From Ananas comosus (Eukaryota > Streptophyta > Magnoliopsida > Poales > Bromeliaceae): a stretch of 64,000 nucleotides of DNA. Made by a program: the position numbers and the translations under genes. Of this stretch, positions 1-11,595 are shown piece after piece (position 1 is the first letter of the stretch; every line of letters starts with the position of its first letter). The stretch spans positions 1,328,504 to 1,392,503 of the forward strand of contig NC_033622.1 in NCBI RefSeq assembly GCF_001540865.1, written 5' to 3'. Below the pieces are notes generated by a model that did no database searches, was not told the DNA's origin, and worked only from the letters and a program-made list of their open reading frames with translations.

Positions 1-283
1 TTTAGTTTGCCCTCCTATAATTTAGTTTTCTGTGATTTAAAAAATTATACTTAACTATCCTGTAATTTAACTTACTTTTATTTTGTTACTCTGTGATTCA
101 AAAACTTACTACTATATGGTTGCCAAAAAATTTTACTTTGTTACTATATTTGATAGTAAATTTTTTTATATTAAAATGGAGATAAAATTATAAAATAATT
201 AAGTATAACTTTTTCAATCATAGAATAGAATGATAAAGTAAAAAATAAGTTAATTAGGAGATAAATTAAAATTTATTCATATT
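1..283. other. AT-rich spacer, no gene seen
   Basis: Very AT-rich sequence with no reading frame, RNA or repeat signature that I could recognise. It ends at the ATT duplication that borders the next element. Confidence 0.6.
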
Positions 284-798
284 CACTACAACAGAATTAG
301 GTTATAGGGACACATACTTAGGACACTTTTGTGTAAGTGTCCCATTTATGCCAAAACTTAAAAAAATATCTACTAATGCTTAAATATAAAGCCCAATCCA
401 ACAAAAAATAAAAGGTTACTCTACTCAACCTACCCCATTCAACCTATTCGGCCTGATTACAAATAGAAAAGAAAAAAAAAGAAAAATCGATTACAATCTC
501 TCCTTCTCCTCTCACTTAATCCACTGAAATTCTAGACGAATAGCCCTTCCCTCTCGTCCTCCACCGCCACCGCAGCCAACAAAATAGAGTTTCGGTGGTT
601 GATTAATGCTTAAATAAATATTAGTAAATTAGCAGCACTCTTTTTAGGTTATAGCGACACTCTTTAACTGTCACTATATACCTAGCGACCCCACATATAG
701 CAACACTTTTTAAAAGTATCGGTAATTTAGCCAGCAACACTTATTTTGACTTATACCGATATTTAAAATTATCGTTATAGACTATTTTTGTTGTAGTG
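284..798 (+). mobile_element. CACTA-like MITE, copy 1
   Basis: The element begins CACTACAACAG and ends TTGTAGTG, and is flanked on both sides by the 3-bp duplication ATT (281-283 and 799-801). CACTA terminal sequence and a 3-bp target duplication are the hallmarks of the CACTA (En/Spm) superfamily. No transposase frame is present, so it is non-autonomous. Three more copies lie at 34800-35301, 36815-37339 and 39974-40493. All share an internal motif set with repeated cgacactcttt/agtgtcgctata words that are partly self-complementary. Confidence 0.85.
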
Positions 799-890
799 AT
801 TTTTAATGCGTTAGAAATACTTATTTGTTTTAAGCCAATAATAAAACTCCAATGATGAGGCCTCGACAAACTCAGCATTTCCTCCATAAA

Positions 891-1756
891 GGGGCCGTTT
901 GGTTGGATGTAGTTGCAGAAACAGTGTAGTTGGAAATACATGCAGTTGTAAATGCTGCAGTTATAACTACACCTAGTCTGTTTGGTTTTACGCAGTTGCA
1001 ACTGCTGCAGTTATATTTCTTCTATTTGGTAATATGAAGCTGATAGTTGTATTTATGAATTTTGTCACCTCTTCAGATAAAGTGGTAAGGTTACCTTCAC
1101 TAAACATAAAATAATTGTATAAATTTATTAATTATTTAAATTTACTATTTATAAATAAATAAGTAGATATATATAATATTTTTATATTTTTCAATAATTC
1201 TTCAACTTATTAATCGACACATTTAAAATTTTTAATTTATTTAATTTTAATATGTAAATCAAACTTTAAAAATTTAAACGATTCTCTCATTTTTTTTTAT
1301 CAAATTTAATAATTATAATTAATTAAAACTTATTAAATTAACATAGACGATCACATTCTATAAAAATTTAAAAAAAAAAACTATATTTATATTTTAAATA
1401 AAATAAATTTAAAAAAATTAATTTTTTGCACAAAGCTTGTATTGTCTAAAAAATTTTATTAGTATGAGTTTATTTATAAGTATTTTTATTTACCTATATA
1501 CATATATTATTTATTTATTTAGCTATTTATTTATTTATTTATTATTATTAATTTGCGGGTAATCCTATCCCTCACCAACTGCTGCAGTTGGAACTACGAC
1601 CAATTTGGATGTAGTTCCAACTGCAGCATTTGGGCCTTCTTGTGCAGTTGGAACTGCAGCAGTTGAACTCAACTACACTAAACCAAACAAAGGAATTGTG
1701 GCTGCACGCATTTGCAACTGCACTGCAGTTGCAAATGCGTACAACCAAACAGCCCC
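891..1756. mobile_element. TIR element with subterminal CTGCAGTTG repeats (PIF/Harbinger- or hAT-like)
   Basis: The left end GGGGCCGTTTGGTTGGATG and the complement of the right end, GGGGCTGTTTGGTTGTACG, form a terminal inverted repeat. Both subterminal regions (about 905-1015 and 1575-1745) carry many copies of a GCAGTTGCAA-like word in both orientations, the type of cluster to which transposases bind. The core is AT-rich with no transposase. The flanks are AAA on both sides, too ambiguous to fix the superfamily. Small open frames here are by-products of the repeats. Confidence 0.65.
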
Positions 1757-2374
1757 AAAAAGTAGAGCTACAATTAATATCCCGTGGTGATGAAGAATAT
1801 GCCATATGTATGTTCCACAAAAGGTAGATCGACAATTAAGCTTTTCTTTTATTATTATGTCCTTATGAAGTTGATTGATCATCAATCATTGTGGGCTTAT
1901 CTTATGAAAATCTAGAATAAGCTTAGTTTCTCTTCAAGCTCAGTGAGACACTTGAAAATATAATATTCCGTCCGCTAGCAATAATAATTTGTTACGTCCA
2001 AATCGCTGACCTAAAATATTTAAGTCAATTATTATTACTAGAGTGTTTTTCACTTATAAACCCATCACACTCTCCCACATTATCCAATGTGGGACTATTG
2101 AGACCCTAACGTCCTCGTTAGTTCGACCCGATCACACTCATGATCTCAAATTCACCAGGCGATGTGAGATCCATCTCACATTTTCGGCAGGTTATTGTCT
2201 CTGATAACAAATATAACGACCCGACCTGCTAGTAAAAATAACTCATTTGGTCCAAACTACTGGCCCAAAATATTTAATCCCAATTATTTTATAGTGTGTC
2301 TGTTATTTATAAACCTTTCACACTCTTCCATATTATCCGGTATGAAACTATTGGAAAGTCACAAAAACTATTGA
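1757..2374. repeat. Spacer with a diverged direct repeat (about 1990-2110 and 2215-2345)
   Basis: Two related blocks each run through 'ctgaccyaaaatattt', 'cacttataaacc' and 'cacactc..ccayattatcc'. Between them lies 'taacgacccgacctgc', a phrase often seen in plant repeat DNA. This looks like a decayed mobile-element fragment; no coding capacity is seen. Confidence 0.45.
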
Positions 2375-2584
2375 ACTAGACTAGAAGACTATTAATAGCA
2401 CTAAGTCATCGGTGCTATTAGATTTTCGGCCTTTGGATAAAGAGATGTGTTGTTAGAATAATAGTGCACATCTAGGGTTAAGTGGGGGTTTGTGGAATAA
2501 CATAATCTAAGTGAAAATGGTTAAAGGAATAGATTTAATGGCAGAAAATTTAGTGGTACCAAGTATTTGTTACTATTAATGGCA

Positions 2585-2588
<4 letters not shown>
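2375..2588 (-). mobile_element. Short TA-associated MITE, copy 1
   Basis: It matches the short family seen complete at 54718-54947: 'gcaccaagtcattggtgctat' type ends, a 'cacatctagggttaagtggg' core and an 'aataacataatctaa' block. It abuts the (TA)n tract at 2588. The sequence is worn. Confidence 0.6.
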
Positions 2589-2670
<82 letters not shown>

Positions 2671-2774
2671 AGGCTACTATGCTATCGGAAGTATGGAGCT
2701 TTCCGTACTTCCAGCTCGTTTTCGATGTTACGACCTTCGAATCATCGATCGGCTGCGTTAAACTTGATCTAGAG

Positions 2775-2820
<46 letters not shown>
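2588..2820. repeat. (TA)n-(GA)n tract, half of a long TA-MITE, then (TA)n-(TG)n
   Basis: A (TA)n run (2588-2621) passes into (GA)n (2622-2668). About 105 bp of the arm of the long TA-MITE family follows (AGGCTACTATGCTATCGGAAG through CTTGATCTAGAGTA), and then (TA)n and (TG)n to 2817. Only one arm is present, so this is a deleted element or a solo arm between two microsatellites. Confidence 0.7.
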
Positions 2821-3054
2821 TACCTTAGGTAAATTAGGAGAGTTGACCATTCTCTTCTTTTCTCTCTTTACATGCATCTTCCTAACAAAAATAATTTAGA
2901 TATATATTTCCATGCATTTTTTTAAATTTAAATATTAATTCATTTGAGGTGTAGGTGAGGCTTTAAAAGAAAATGACTGGACCACAATTGGACAAGGGAC
3001 ATGGATTTTTGGGATTGTGTGGTTGTGACAAAGAGTTGCTCAAAATATAATTAA

Positions 3055-3414
3055 GGTAAAAATGTATAAAATTGATCTTAACTATTAGTGATCATTTGGA
3101 CCTTACTATTTAACCTAAAAGAGTCTAATTTTACCATCTAAGTTTTTGATTATTTATTTGAGCCAACTAGTGATTTTTTAACTTCAAATTTTGAGTACAT
3201 ATTTTATCTTTAATGATTTAATTACTATATTTTATAAAATTTACGTAGCTATAATTTTTTTCAAATAAACAATTAGCTTAAATTATATGTTTGAAAAGTC
3301 ATCAAATTATTTAAATAAAATAAATTTAAAGGTGGCATAGTAAAATGAAAATTTTAAAAGATTACATAGTCGAAACAAATGGTCTATAATTCCGGTAATT
3401 TATACATTTTTACC
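3055..3414. mobile_element. Mutator-like MITE with imperfect 9-bp duplication
   Basis: The ends GGTAAAAATGTATAAA and TTTATACATTTTTACC are inverted repeats. The flanks TATAATTAA (3046-3054) and TATAATTAC (3415-3423) agree at 8 of 9 positions. A size of 360 bp and a 9-bp duplication suit a non-autonomous Mutator-like element. A weaker relative may lie at about 3617-3985. Confidence 0.65.
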
Positions 3415-4385
3415 TATAATTACAATAGAGACAAAATTAATTAAATGTTTTTTTTTTAATGATACACTTTAACTTATGGATACAAATAGATGCATGTGGA
3501 TTGTGAAAGGGAAATGGGAACAACTCTATGTACAACAGATCCAAAATAATGCAGTGGGTGATTTATGAGAGGCCACACACTGAGTAATTGCTTGATGCAG
3601 TAATTGGTACACCTCAAAATAAAAATATATAAAACTTATCTGAATTGTAGAGCCTTTTTATTCAAGTATATGCTCTTTTAAAATTTTCATTTGAATGCAT
3701 AATTTTTAATTTATTTAATTTACATTAGTATATGGTTCTTCTGATATACAATTTAGCCTACTATTTATTCTACTAAAATTTATAATTACATAAATTGTAT
3801 AAAATATACTAATTAAACTTATAAAGATAAATGATTCATTCAAATTTTAAAGTTAAAAAGTCAGGGACTCACTTGAATCAGAAAACTTAAAATGTTAGAT
3901 AGTAAAATCAAAATTTTTTTAAATATTAGAGAGTCAAATTAAACTGTGTTATAGTTGATGTAAGTTCTACACTTTTTTATCTAGGCTAAAATTTTAGAGG
4001 TATAATGTAAATTAAGAGTAACCTATAAAGAGTTCGCTTGATATTAAGAACCGATTAATATTATTGGACGAAAAAGAGTTAGGATAACAGCATATATGTT
4101 AAGACAAGTTTTTCCATATTATGTGGAATCATAAAATTTATATTTTAAATAAATCATTGTGATCTATGTAATATATTATCAACTTATAAAAATAAATAAA
4201 TATATTTTTATCGCACTTTCTGGCGGCATGTAATGCACTCTTTCCCCCACAATTTCAAACAAAGACTTGGCCTTTAATTTGCTAACTAAAATTATTGCTC
4301 CTAAAATTAGACGTAAAAATGTAGAGGGAACCCCTCAACTAGAGCTGAATTTTGAAATATGCCCATCAAATTTTTCTTGGTTGGA
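3415..4385. other. AT-rich spacer, possible decayed MITE at 3617-3985
   Basis: No gene is seen. A weakly paired 'aaaatatataaaactt' / 'taagttctacacttttt' at about 3617 and 3985 may be the ends of an old MITE. Confidence 0.4.
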
Positions 4386-4531
4386 GTGACAGTTCCTAGC
4401 ACCAGCGGTGAAGAGCTTAATTAATTGTTGGTACCCGAGATGATAAATTCGAAGTCTAATTGCATCACAGTTTCAGCTAAATTCAATAAAATAGATAGCA
4501 TGTTATCTTTCTTTAAAAGAAAGAAGAACCC
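4386..4531 (+). mobile_element. tRNA-derived SINE, copy 1 (diverged)
   Basis: It is bounded by a perfect 14-bp direct repeat TTTTCTTGGTTGGA (4372-4385 and 4532-4545). The body has the family's 'ggtacccgagat' stretch, a box-B-like AATTCGAAGTC and the 3' 'gatagcatgttatc' motif. This is the oldest-looking of four copies; the others are at 40775, 43307 and 56245. Confidence 0.8.
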
Positions 4532-4545
4532 TTTTCTTGGTTGGA

Positions 4546-5517
4546 TCCACACTTTTTTCTTTTTTTCGAGGATAAGTAATTTGTACTAGTTAAACAAGAA
4601 ACTTTGTTAAATTTATCACTATTTCTAATAAATTTAACTATTCAGAACAACTTTTTAGCTGATATAATCGTAGAATTGAGGATTTCACTGATTATGAGCA
4701 GCTCCCAAAGCCATTAATTTGAACGAATCTCTAACTCATTTTTTTTTTTTTTTTTATTGAGAGAAAAATCTCTAACTCAAATTGGAATAATGAAAAGTTA
4801 AGAAACTATATATTGTAACGAGGGAAAGTAAAGGATCAGGAGAAATTATTTATAGTTTGAGGGGAAATTAACTCCACACATTTTCACCATAAATTCGAAT
4901 GCGAACACTTGTGGGCTACACTTGGGACTACACTTAGCAATGGGGGATCGAGTCCACGTACGTGACATGATCTCTAACCACTCCCTTTCTTTGGAATGGA
5001 GTTCTAACAAACGAGCTACATATATATATTATATGATAGTGAAACAACATGAAAGAAATTGTATATAAAAATGATGAATAATAGTAATAATAATGGGGAA
5101 ATAAAACCAACTCGCCAAATCACTAATCAAGGGGGCCATCTACCGTGTGGAAGTGAACTTGAGAAATGTGACCATCTTTTCTGCACGTGTTCAGGCCGCA
5201 ACTCATCCACAGGACGCAGACCACTGACGGTGTAAAAGAGTTATCGAATGAACATTCTCAGAAGACTTTAGGCCACTTAGTGGGTCACCTAGATTAATTG
5301 AGAGAAATAACACAATTTTTAAAATTTTAATTTTACTATCTATTTTTTAATTTGTTTTAGTTGAGTCAGTTAACGGCATTTTGATTCTAAAATTTAAGCT
5401 AATTGACTGGCTTAAATCAAATAAATTGAAAGATTAGATAGCCAAATCCAAATTATCTATATACAGTTCATATAAATTTTATATGCTTTATACCTTTTCA
5501 TTTTGGTCCTCAAATAT
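4546..5517. other. AT-rich spacer, no gene seen
   Basis: It contains a poly(T) run near 4740-4755 and nothing else I can name. 'cgtacgtgacatg' and 'tctgcacgtgtt' are isolated ACGT words with no gene next to them. Confidence 0.45.
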
Positions 5518-5538
5518 TCATACTAGTGGTGCTATTTG

Positions 5539-5543
<5 letters not shown>

Positions 5544-5610
<67 letters not shown>

Positions 5611-6142
5611 TGAGGCTACTATGCTATCGGAAGCACGGAGCCTTCCGTGCTTCAGCTCGTTTTCGATGTTGCGACTTTCGAATTGTCGATCGGCTCCGTA
5701 ACTTGATCTAGAGTATTTGAAGTACCTCAAAAATAAATTTTATGATTTTACGATATCATTTGCCTAGTGAACGAAGGGCTCAAAACAACGGCTGAAATAA
5801 AAATCTTACAAAATGTAATAATATGACATTAAAATTTTAAATCAAATATATTGATCTTGTTTTATATAGTATAAAAAATTTTCTATCAAAACTTCACGTG
5901 ATTTGGATATTTCTATACCGTTAAACTTGCAAACGGCTCACTACGGCCATTGAAATTTGTTGATTTTGAGCCCATTTGATCACTAGGCAAATGATATCGA
6001 AAAATAATAAAATTTATTTTCTAGATACTCCAAATACTCTAGATCAAGTTTAACGGAGCCGATCGACGATTCGAAAGTCGCAACAACGAAAACGAGCTGG
6101 AAGCACGGAAGGCTCCGTGCTTCCAATAGCATAGTAGCCTCA

Positions 6143-6177
<35 letters not shown>
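5544..6177. mobile_element. Long TA-bounded MITE, copy with near-perfect 165-bp arms
   Basis: A (TA)n tract (5545-5607) leads into GAGTGAGGCTACTATGCTATC. The right arm ends as the reverse complement near 6145 and passes into (CT)n (to about 6164) and then (TA)n (to 6177). Each inverted arm is about 165 bp and runs from the terminus through TCGATCGGCTCCGT and CTTGATCTAGAGTATTTG to 'atatcatttgcctagtga', with only a few differences. No coding capacity. Long TIRs and precise placement between microsatellites resemble the Micron-type MITEs described in rice, which lie inside (TA)n tracts. Confidence 0.8.
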
Positions 6178-6695
6178 GAGCTAGGCTGGTATACTATCGG
6201 CTACCAAGTTGTTTTCAATGATGCGGCTTCCAAATCGACGATCGGCTCTGTTAGACTTAATCTACACTATTAAAAGTATTTGGAAACTAAATTTCATAAT
6301 TTTTCGACATTATTTGGCTAGTGATCAAAAGGTCTCAAAATTGACAATTTTAATGATTGATGTGATGCGTTTGTGAATTTAATGGCGTAAAACAATCCAA
6401 ATTTGATGAAATTTTTATAGAAAATTCTTTTCACTATTTAGAGTGAGATCAGTACCTCTGATCTTAATGAAATTTTTATTTTCGGCCGTTTATTTTTAGA
6501 CTACTCGTTTCATAGGTAAATGATGTCAAAAAATTATGAAATTTAGTTTCCAAATATTTTTAATAGTACTATAGATCAAGTCTAACGGAGCCGATCGTCG
6601 ATTTGAAAGCCGAATCATTGAAAACAACTTGGTAGCACGGAGGCCTCCGTGCTACCGATAGTATACCAGCCTAGCTATATATATATATATATATA
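6178..6695. mobile_element. Long TA-bounded MITE next to the WAT1 promoter
   Basis: Inverted arms start AGCTAGGCTGGTATACTATC and close at CTAGCT (6676). There is (TA)n on both sides (about 6163-6177 and 6675-6695). It belongs to the same family as 5544-6177 but to a distinct subfamily. The right (TA)n tract lies about 140 bp upstream of the transporter start codon and may be part of that promoter. Confidence 0.8.
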
Positions 6696-6776
6696 GAGGT
6701 GCATCACTCTTTTCCTCACAATAAATCCAATAATAACACGGTTTCCACTGTGAACTAAGCTAAGCCCCTCTCCTCT

Positions 6777-6813
6777 TCTTCTTCTTCGTTTTCTTCTTCT
6801 TCTTCTTCTTCTT
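6777..6813 (+). repeat. (CTT)n microsatellite in the 5' leader of the transporter gene
   Basis: A CTT/TTC-rich tract lies just ahead of the start codon at 6835. Pyrimidine-rich trinucleotide runs are common in plant 5' leaders. Confidence 0.8.
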
Positions 6814-6834
6814 GTTGCTTTGGGAGGTGTAGCC

Positions 6835-7025
6835 ATGGGTGGCCACTCATGCTTTGAGGAGTACAAACCTGGAGTGGCAATGGTGGCCGTGCAGTGCATC
6901 TACGCGGCCATGTCGCTCTCGGCAAAGGCCGCGTTTACGGAGGGGATGACCCCCATGGTGTTTGTGGTCTATAGGCAAGCCATTGCCACCCTAGTATTGC
7001 TTCCTGCAACCATCCTCACAAAAGG

Positions 7026-7073
<48 letters not shown>

Positions 7074-7146
7074 GTTGTTTATATTCAGCTTGTATGTTCA
7101 TACACTCAATCTTTTATCACATCTCCTACTTTATTCTCACAAAAGA

Positions 7147-7184
<38 letters not shown>

Positions 7185-10100
7185 AATTGTATCTAGTATA
7201 TCTACTTGTATGTTCATACACGATACTTGTCGGTCCTTTATTACATCTCATACTGAATTGAACCATATTCCTTTAAGCCTACGTGAAATAACTGTAATTT
7301 ACTAAACGATCGATAGAAATTAAAGTATGAAATCAGATGGAAAAAATTATATAGGTGAAACACACACAAATGAACAATAATACTCTCTAGATCTCTCTCT
7401 CTCTCTCTCTCTCATATTTCCTTTTGGTCTGTACCTGATGCATCTTTCAGTGTATTCCGCATTCATCATTTCTATTCTATCTAATTCAATCAATTATTCG
7501 ACAATACGTAACCTCGTTGGATAGTAGAGATTGAATTATAAGATAAGATGCATAACTGATAAAAGTATGCATGTGATACATATGTACAAATTAGGTACAA
7601 ACACAAAAAAGTATTTATCTTTCTCTCTCTTAATTAGCTAGTTGTTGATGTTTGTGTAGGGGAAGGCTAAGTGACATGGCAGTAGGAACGAGGGGATTTG
7701 CTTTGGTGTTTGTGACCTCCCTTATTGGGTAAGTAATTAATTAAAAGAAAAAAGATCTCCATATATAGCTATAGACCTTTTTGTATGGATTCTTTTTTTC
7801 CAAAAAAAAATAATTAATTTTTTTTATTTGTTTAAAATTAACAGTGGCACACTCAATCAATTCTTATACTATCAAGGATTACATTTGGCCTCTTCATCAG
7901 TAGCAACTGCTATGGTCAATCTCACACCAGCTGTCACTTTTGTTATGGCTGCTTCTGTTGGGTAATTAAGTTCCTCACATTATTTATTTTTTATTCAAAA
8001 TTTAATTTAATTATTTCTCTTTTTTTTAGAAAATTTGTCTTTTGTTTTATGTTTCTTGTTTGTTTTTTTTATCAAGAAGTGTTCTAGAAGATTCTAAGCT
8101 TTGCTATGGCCCTTTTGTCTTTTAATTAACTTGCACTCTGGGCTAATTAGCTAGAAGATCTACCATCACTGTAAATATAGAGAAGTGTGTGTAAAAATAG
8201 CATTACTCTTAATAAAATGTGATTAGAGATATTATTTCAAATCTTGTTATTTCAAAACTCAAACATTCTTTTTATAAAAAAAGTATATATATTTGACACA
8301 TCTACACAAAGTGATGCCTTATAAATCCTACTTTTGATATATCTACACATGAGTCCGACTACTATACTCTTGTGATCAGTATAGTCTCCTTTATACTCAT
8401 AAGTTTTCGACCGTTAGATCTAACTTTTTGACCATTTTCATTTATTAGATTACACAATTCAATTAACCACCAATTCAACCCTAAGAGACCACTATTATCC
8501 TAATCGGTGATCATTATCATCCTAACCGCACATCCCTTCATCCAACAGTTGAAAACTCATGAGTACAAAAGGCTCTATACTTATAAGAGTATAGTAGCTC
8601 TAGCCATCTACACATGTCATACATACATTTAAAGTTTATCTTAATATTTTGAATAGTGTTAACATAAATCCCTGGCTCCATTTTCTACAAGTTCGGTTTT
8701 TTTGGGTTTTCCTTTGTGTTTGTGAGGTTGTTAATTTGTCTCCACCTTCAATTCTTTCATTATATGTAATAGTTTTTTAATTTACATATGTTATGCATGT
8801 GAGTAGTGCGGATGTTAATATATATTTCTGGACCAGTTTTTTTTAAAAATCGATCTTTTGGGTAAATGGAATGCCCCCACTTGAATTTTGAATCATGCAA
8901 ATGTAGTGTAACATGGGCATGTGTTTAGTACCTGTACCTACGAGCATGTGCTATTGTAGAATCATCTCATTTTGGGTCCGTAAGCTTTCTAATGTATTAG
9001 AAATTACAAATTCAAATATTAACATATTAGAGTATGAACAAATCCCTAATGCATTATTTTATTTTTTTTTTTTTTTTTTTGGAGAATAGGTAGCAGGCTA
9101 CCTGCTTCATTCATTGAAGATATAAATTAGGCTACAGGGGTGAGGCAACCAGGGCCTCGAAAGAAGAAAAACCACGAAAAAAAAAAAAAATCAAGAGAGG
9201 CCTTTCCAAAAAACAATCGGCTGCTTGAGCCTTCCCACCATTAATTACCTAACTTATTATTGGCATAATAAGTTAGGTAATTATTCTATATGATTAAAAT
9301 TGGATTAATTATTCTCTAGTTTATAGAGAATAAAGTTGGATTAATTTCTAATAGCTAACTTAACCATAAAATTCAACAAAATATTTAATTTCAACTAACA
9401 ATAAAAACTCAATTAAAAAAAAAAATAGAAGTTAAAGCTAATTCGAGGTCTCCGTAAATTTTTCCCAATTATTTATGAATGTTAGGATAATTTTGATGTT
9501 ATTGTAGAATTATTTCAATTATTTAAAGAATTAATGACATAAAAAATCTGTGTCCCATGATGCTGAAAAGTTTTCTTTTTCCCTTTATTTCTCAACATAA
9601 TCCAGTGTACATACAAAAAACATTTTAGGTTTAGAGCTTATTCTATAAATTAAGCTGTAATTTGGACTACTTTCATATCATATATTTACTCTCCTATTGT
9701 TACAAATTTCTTGTACTTTTACATAAAACTTTTCTCTTTTTTTTTTTATTTAAAAAAACTAAATCCTAACTAAAAATGTTATACCAGATTAGAGAAAGTG
9801 AATCTGAGAAGCTTGAGAAGCATGGCTAAGGTGATTGGGACTATTATTTGTGTCGGTGGAGCTATTTCGATGGCGTTTTTTAAAGGTCCAAAGCTTCTAA
9901 ATGCGGATTATCACAAGCTAATCACACTTCTACACTCGGTGACCGACAAATGGATCGCAGGCGCGCTATTTCTCATTGGCAGCAGTTTTTGCTGGTCACT
10001 TTGGCTCATCTTGCAGGTACTAGATTTGCTTTGCGCTTCGAAAACTAAAGAGAACTAAAAACTTCAAACATTTGTATTTTTATTCTACCAGGTGCCACTT

Positions 10101-10801
10101 TGCAAATCGTATCTCGACCCGTTATCGCTGTCGGCGTGGATGTGCCTCTTATCAACTTTTCAGTCAGGTATACTCACATTCTTCCTGTTACCGGATTTGA
10201 GTGCTTGGAGAATTACTTCTCTTATCGAACTCTTCGCTTGCATATTCGCGGTAAGTTTTTGTTAGCGAAAAGTTTCTTCTTTTTGAAAAAGAACAGTTTT
10301 ATCATCTGTAAACTATATGTGTAGGGTATATTTGGATCATGTGTTACCTACTGTCTCCAAACTTGGTGTGTATCAAAAAGGGGGCCTTTGTATTCTGCAA
10401 TGTTTAATCCCCTTTGCACTGTAATTACTACGGTTTCGGCTTTCTTTGTGCTTCATGAAGAACTTCACATTGGAAGGTACACGACGTTACCAGTTTACTT
10501 CTCTTGTTTCAGAATATGATAAAACATATCATCAGAGAAATATGAAATTCGATATCTTGAAACAAAATTAAGTAGTTTTTTTTTCATTTTTCTGTACTGT
10601 CGCAGCTTGATCGGAGCTATTGCGGTTGTCGGAGGGTTGTATGTAGTGTTATGGGGCAAAGCTGAGGATCTGAACAAGATTAAGCCAATTCCTAGCGACG
10701 GTCGGACGAAGATCGCAATCATTGTAGATGCGCGACATGTCAGTGGCGAGAGTGCTGTCAGAGAACCCCTCATTGCAGAAAAAGCGCAGGTTGAAAGTTA
10801 G
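6835..10801 (+). CDS. WAT1-related (EamA/DMT family) membrane transporter, 7 exons
   Basis: This is a complete gene of the plant drug/metabolite transporter family named after WALLS ARE THIN1 and nodulin-21. Members carry auxin, amino acids or other small molecules across the plasma membrane or tonoplast; the substrate here is unknown. Exons: 6835-7025, 7660-7728, 7845-7961, 9788-10016, 10092-10250, 10325-10476, 10606-10801, all with GT-AG borders. They join to 370 residues, about the family's usual length. Visible marks: N-terminal 'YKPGVAMVAVQCIYAAMS', the 'GGTLNQFLYYQGLHLAS' segment, 'ATAMVNLTPAVTFVMA' in EamA repeat 1, 'SLSAWMCLLSTFQS', 'SKRGPLYSAMFNPL' in EamA repeat 2, and 'IGAIAVVGGLYVVLWGK' at the last helix. 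Ten helices are expected. The tail ends REPLIAEKAQVES. I chose the ATG at 6835; the upstream TTG in the same frame is not a plausible start. The weakest join is intron 1, whose donor GTTCTC opens a long (CT)n tract. The paralogue within the family cannot be told from sequence alone. Confidence 0.93.
7017..7415 (+). repeat. Tandem (CT)n-containing units in transporter intron 1
   Basis: Two diverged units of about 118 bp each have the form 'cacaaaag..tt', (CT)n, then 'cttgtatgttcatacac' and 'ttaytacatctc'. The units begin near 7017 and 7138. A further (CT)n run is at 7391-7413. The first (CT)n tract starts within the 5' splice site itself. Confidence 0.75.
8344..8607 (+). mobile_element. Short TA-associated MITE in transporter intron 3
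   Basis: Ends 'ctactatactcttgtgat' and 'ataagagtatagtagct' are inverted. The core matches the family ('ttagattacacaattcaatt', 'ctaaccgcacatcccttcatcc'). No (TA)n flank remains, so the copy is old or lost its microsatellite. Confidence 0.65.
9061..9240 (-). mobile_element. Retroposon fragment sharing the SINE 3' tail
   Basis: A poly(T) run followed by 'gagaataggtagcaggctacc' and 'gcttcattcatt' matches, in reverse, the 3' end of the four SINE copies in this window. The rest ('ggctacaggggtgaggcaacc', 'cggctgcttgagcc') differs. It could be a second SINE type or a LINE remnant with the same tail. No clear target duplication was found. Confidence 0.5.
9243..9282. repeat. Perfect 18-bp hairpin with a 4-base loop in intron 3
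   Basis: AATTACCTAACTTATTAT (9243-9260), loop TGGC, then its exact reverse complement (9265-9282). Confidence 0.9.
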
Positions 10802-11595
10802 ATGAAAAATGTGTATGCATGAGTTCAATTTCTGTTCTTTATTTATTTTGGGCTGTAATAACATGAAAGGTCTCTCATACTATTCGCGAATTTCAATCTC
10901 TTCTTTGCCTTTAAATTAAAAAATAACATTTGAGTTGAGTACGGAGTTGCGGGAATTTACTACATGGCCCAAGTGACTACACATACTCGGAGCAAAGGCG
11001 CAAGAACATTCACTTTCTACACCACATTTTGAAGATCCACTATAAAACAAACTTACCATCGAAAAAGATAAGCAGCAGCAGTTTACGAACTCGATCTTTA
11101 AAGGTCACAAAAATACAAAAATAAAAACTCTTAACTTGAATCTTCTGCTTCTGCACTTAAATCTTCTGCTTCTGCTGTATCAACTTCTAAATCATCGGAC
11201 TACAAGGAACAGAAACACAATGTTTTGCACGACATCAATAGCCTAGATCGTACGAGTTGTTTCTTAAAACAGAGATTTCACGTATCATATATAGTGGAAA
11301 ATGAATACAACAAAGCCACAAGAATAAGGAAAGAAAAGAACAGAACAGAAGCCCGCCGACAACTTTATACAATACCAAGTCCTACATTAGCTCTAATGAA
11401 TACAGTGAAAGCAACTAATACAACAAATGAGCCACGGAAAACAACATGGATACAACAGCTAGATATGTACTAAAGCTAGCACGTAAACGACAAATCAATA
11501 CCATCTGCGATGTACAAAAGTTACAGAAGAAACATAACAGAAAAAGAAAACAATACTAGTAAATCCACTGACATAGGAGGCGAGAAGGAAGTCCT
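10802..11595. other. Convergent 3' region between transporter and tetraspanin genes
   Basis: The two genes point at each other, so this stretch should hold both 3' UTRs. It has no credible coding frame. The 15-base word 'tcttctgcttctgct' is repeated near 11140-11175. Confidence 0.6.

Noticed and set aside
6820..7305. 161-codon frame covering transporter exon 1 and beyond
   Set aside because: Only the first 191 bases from 6835 are coding; the rest is (CT)n-rich intron, and splicing to 7660 restores the family sequence.
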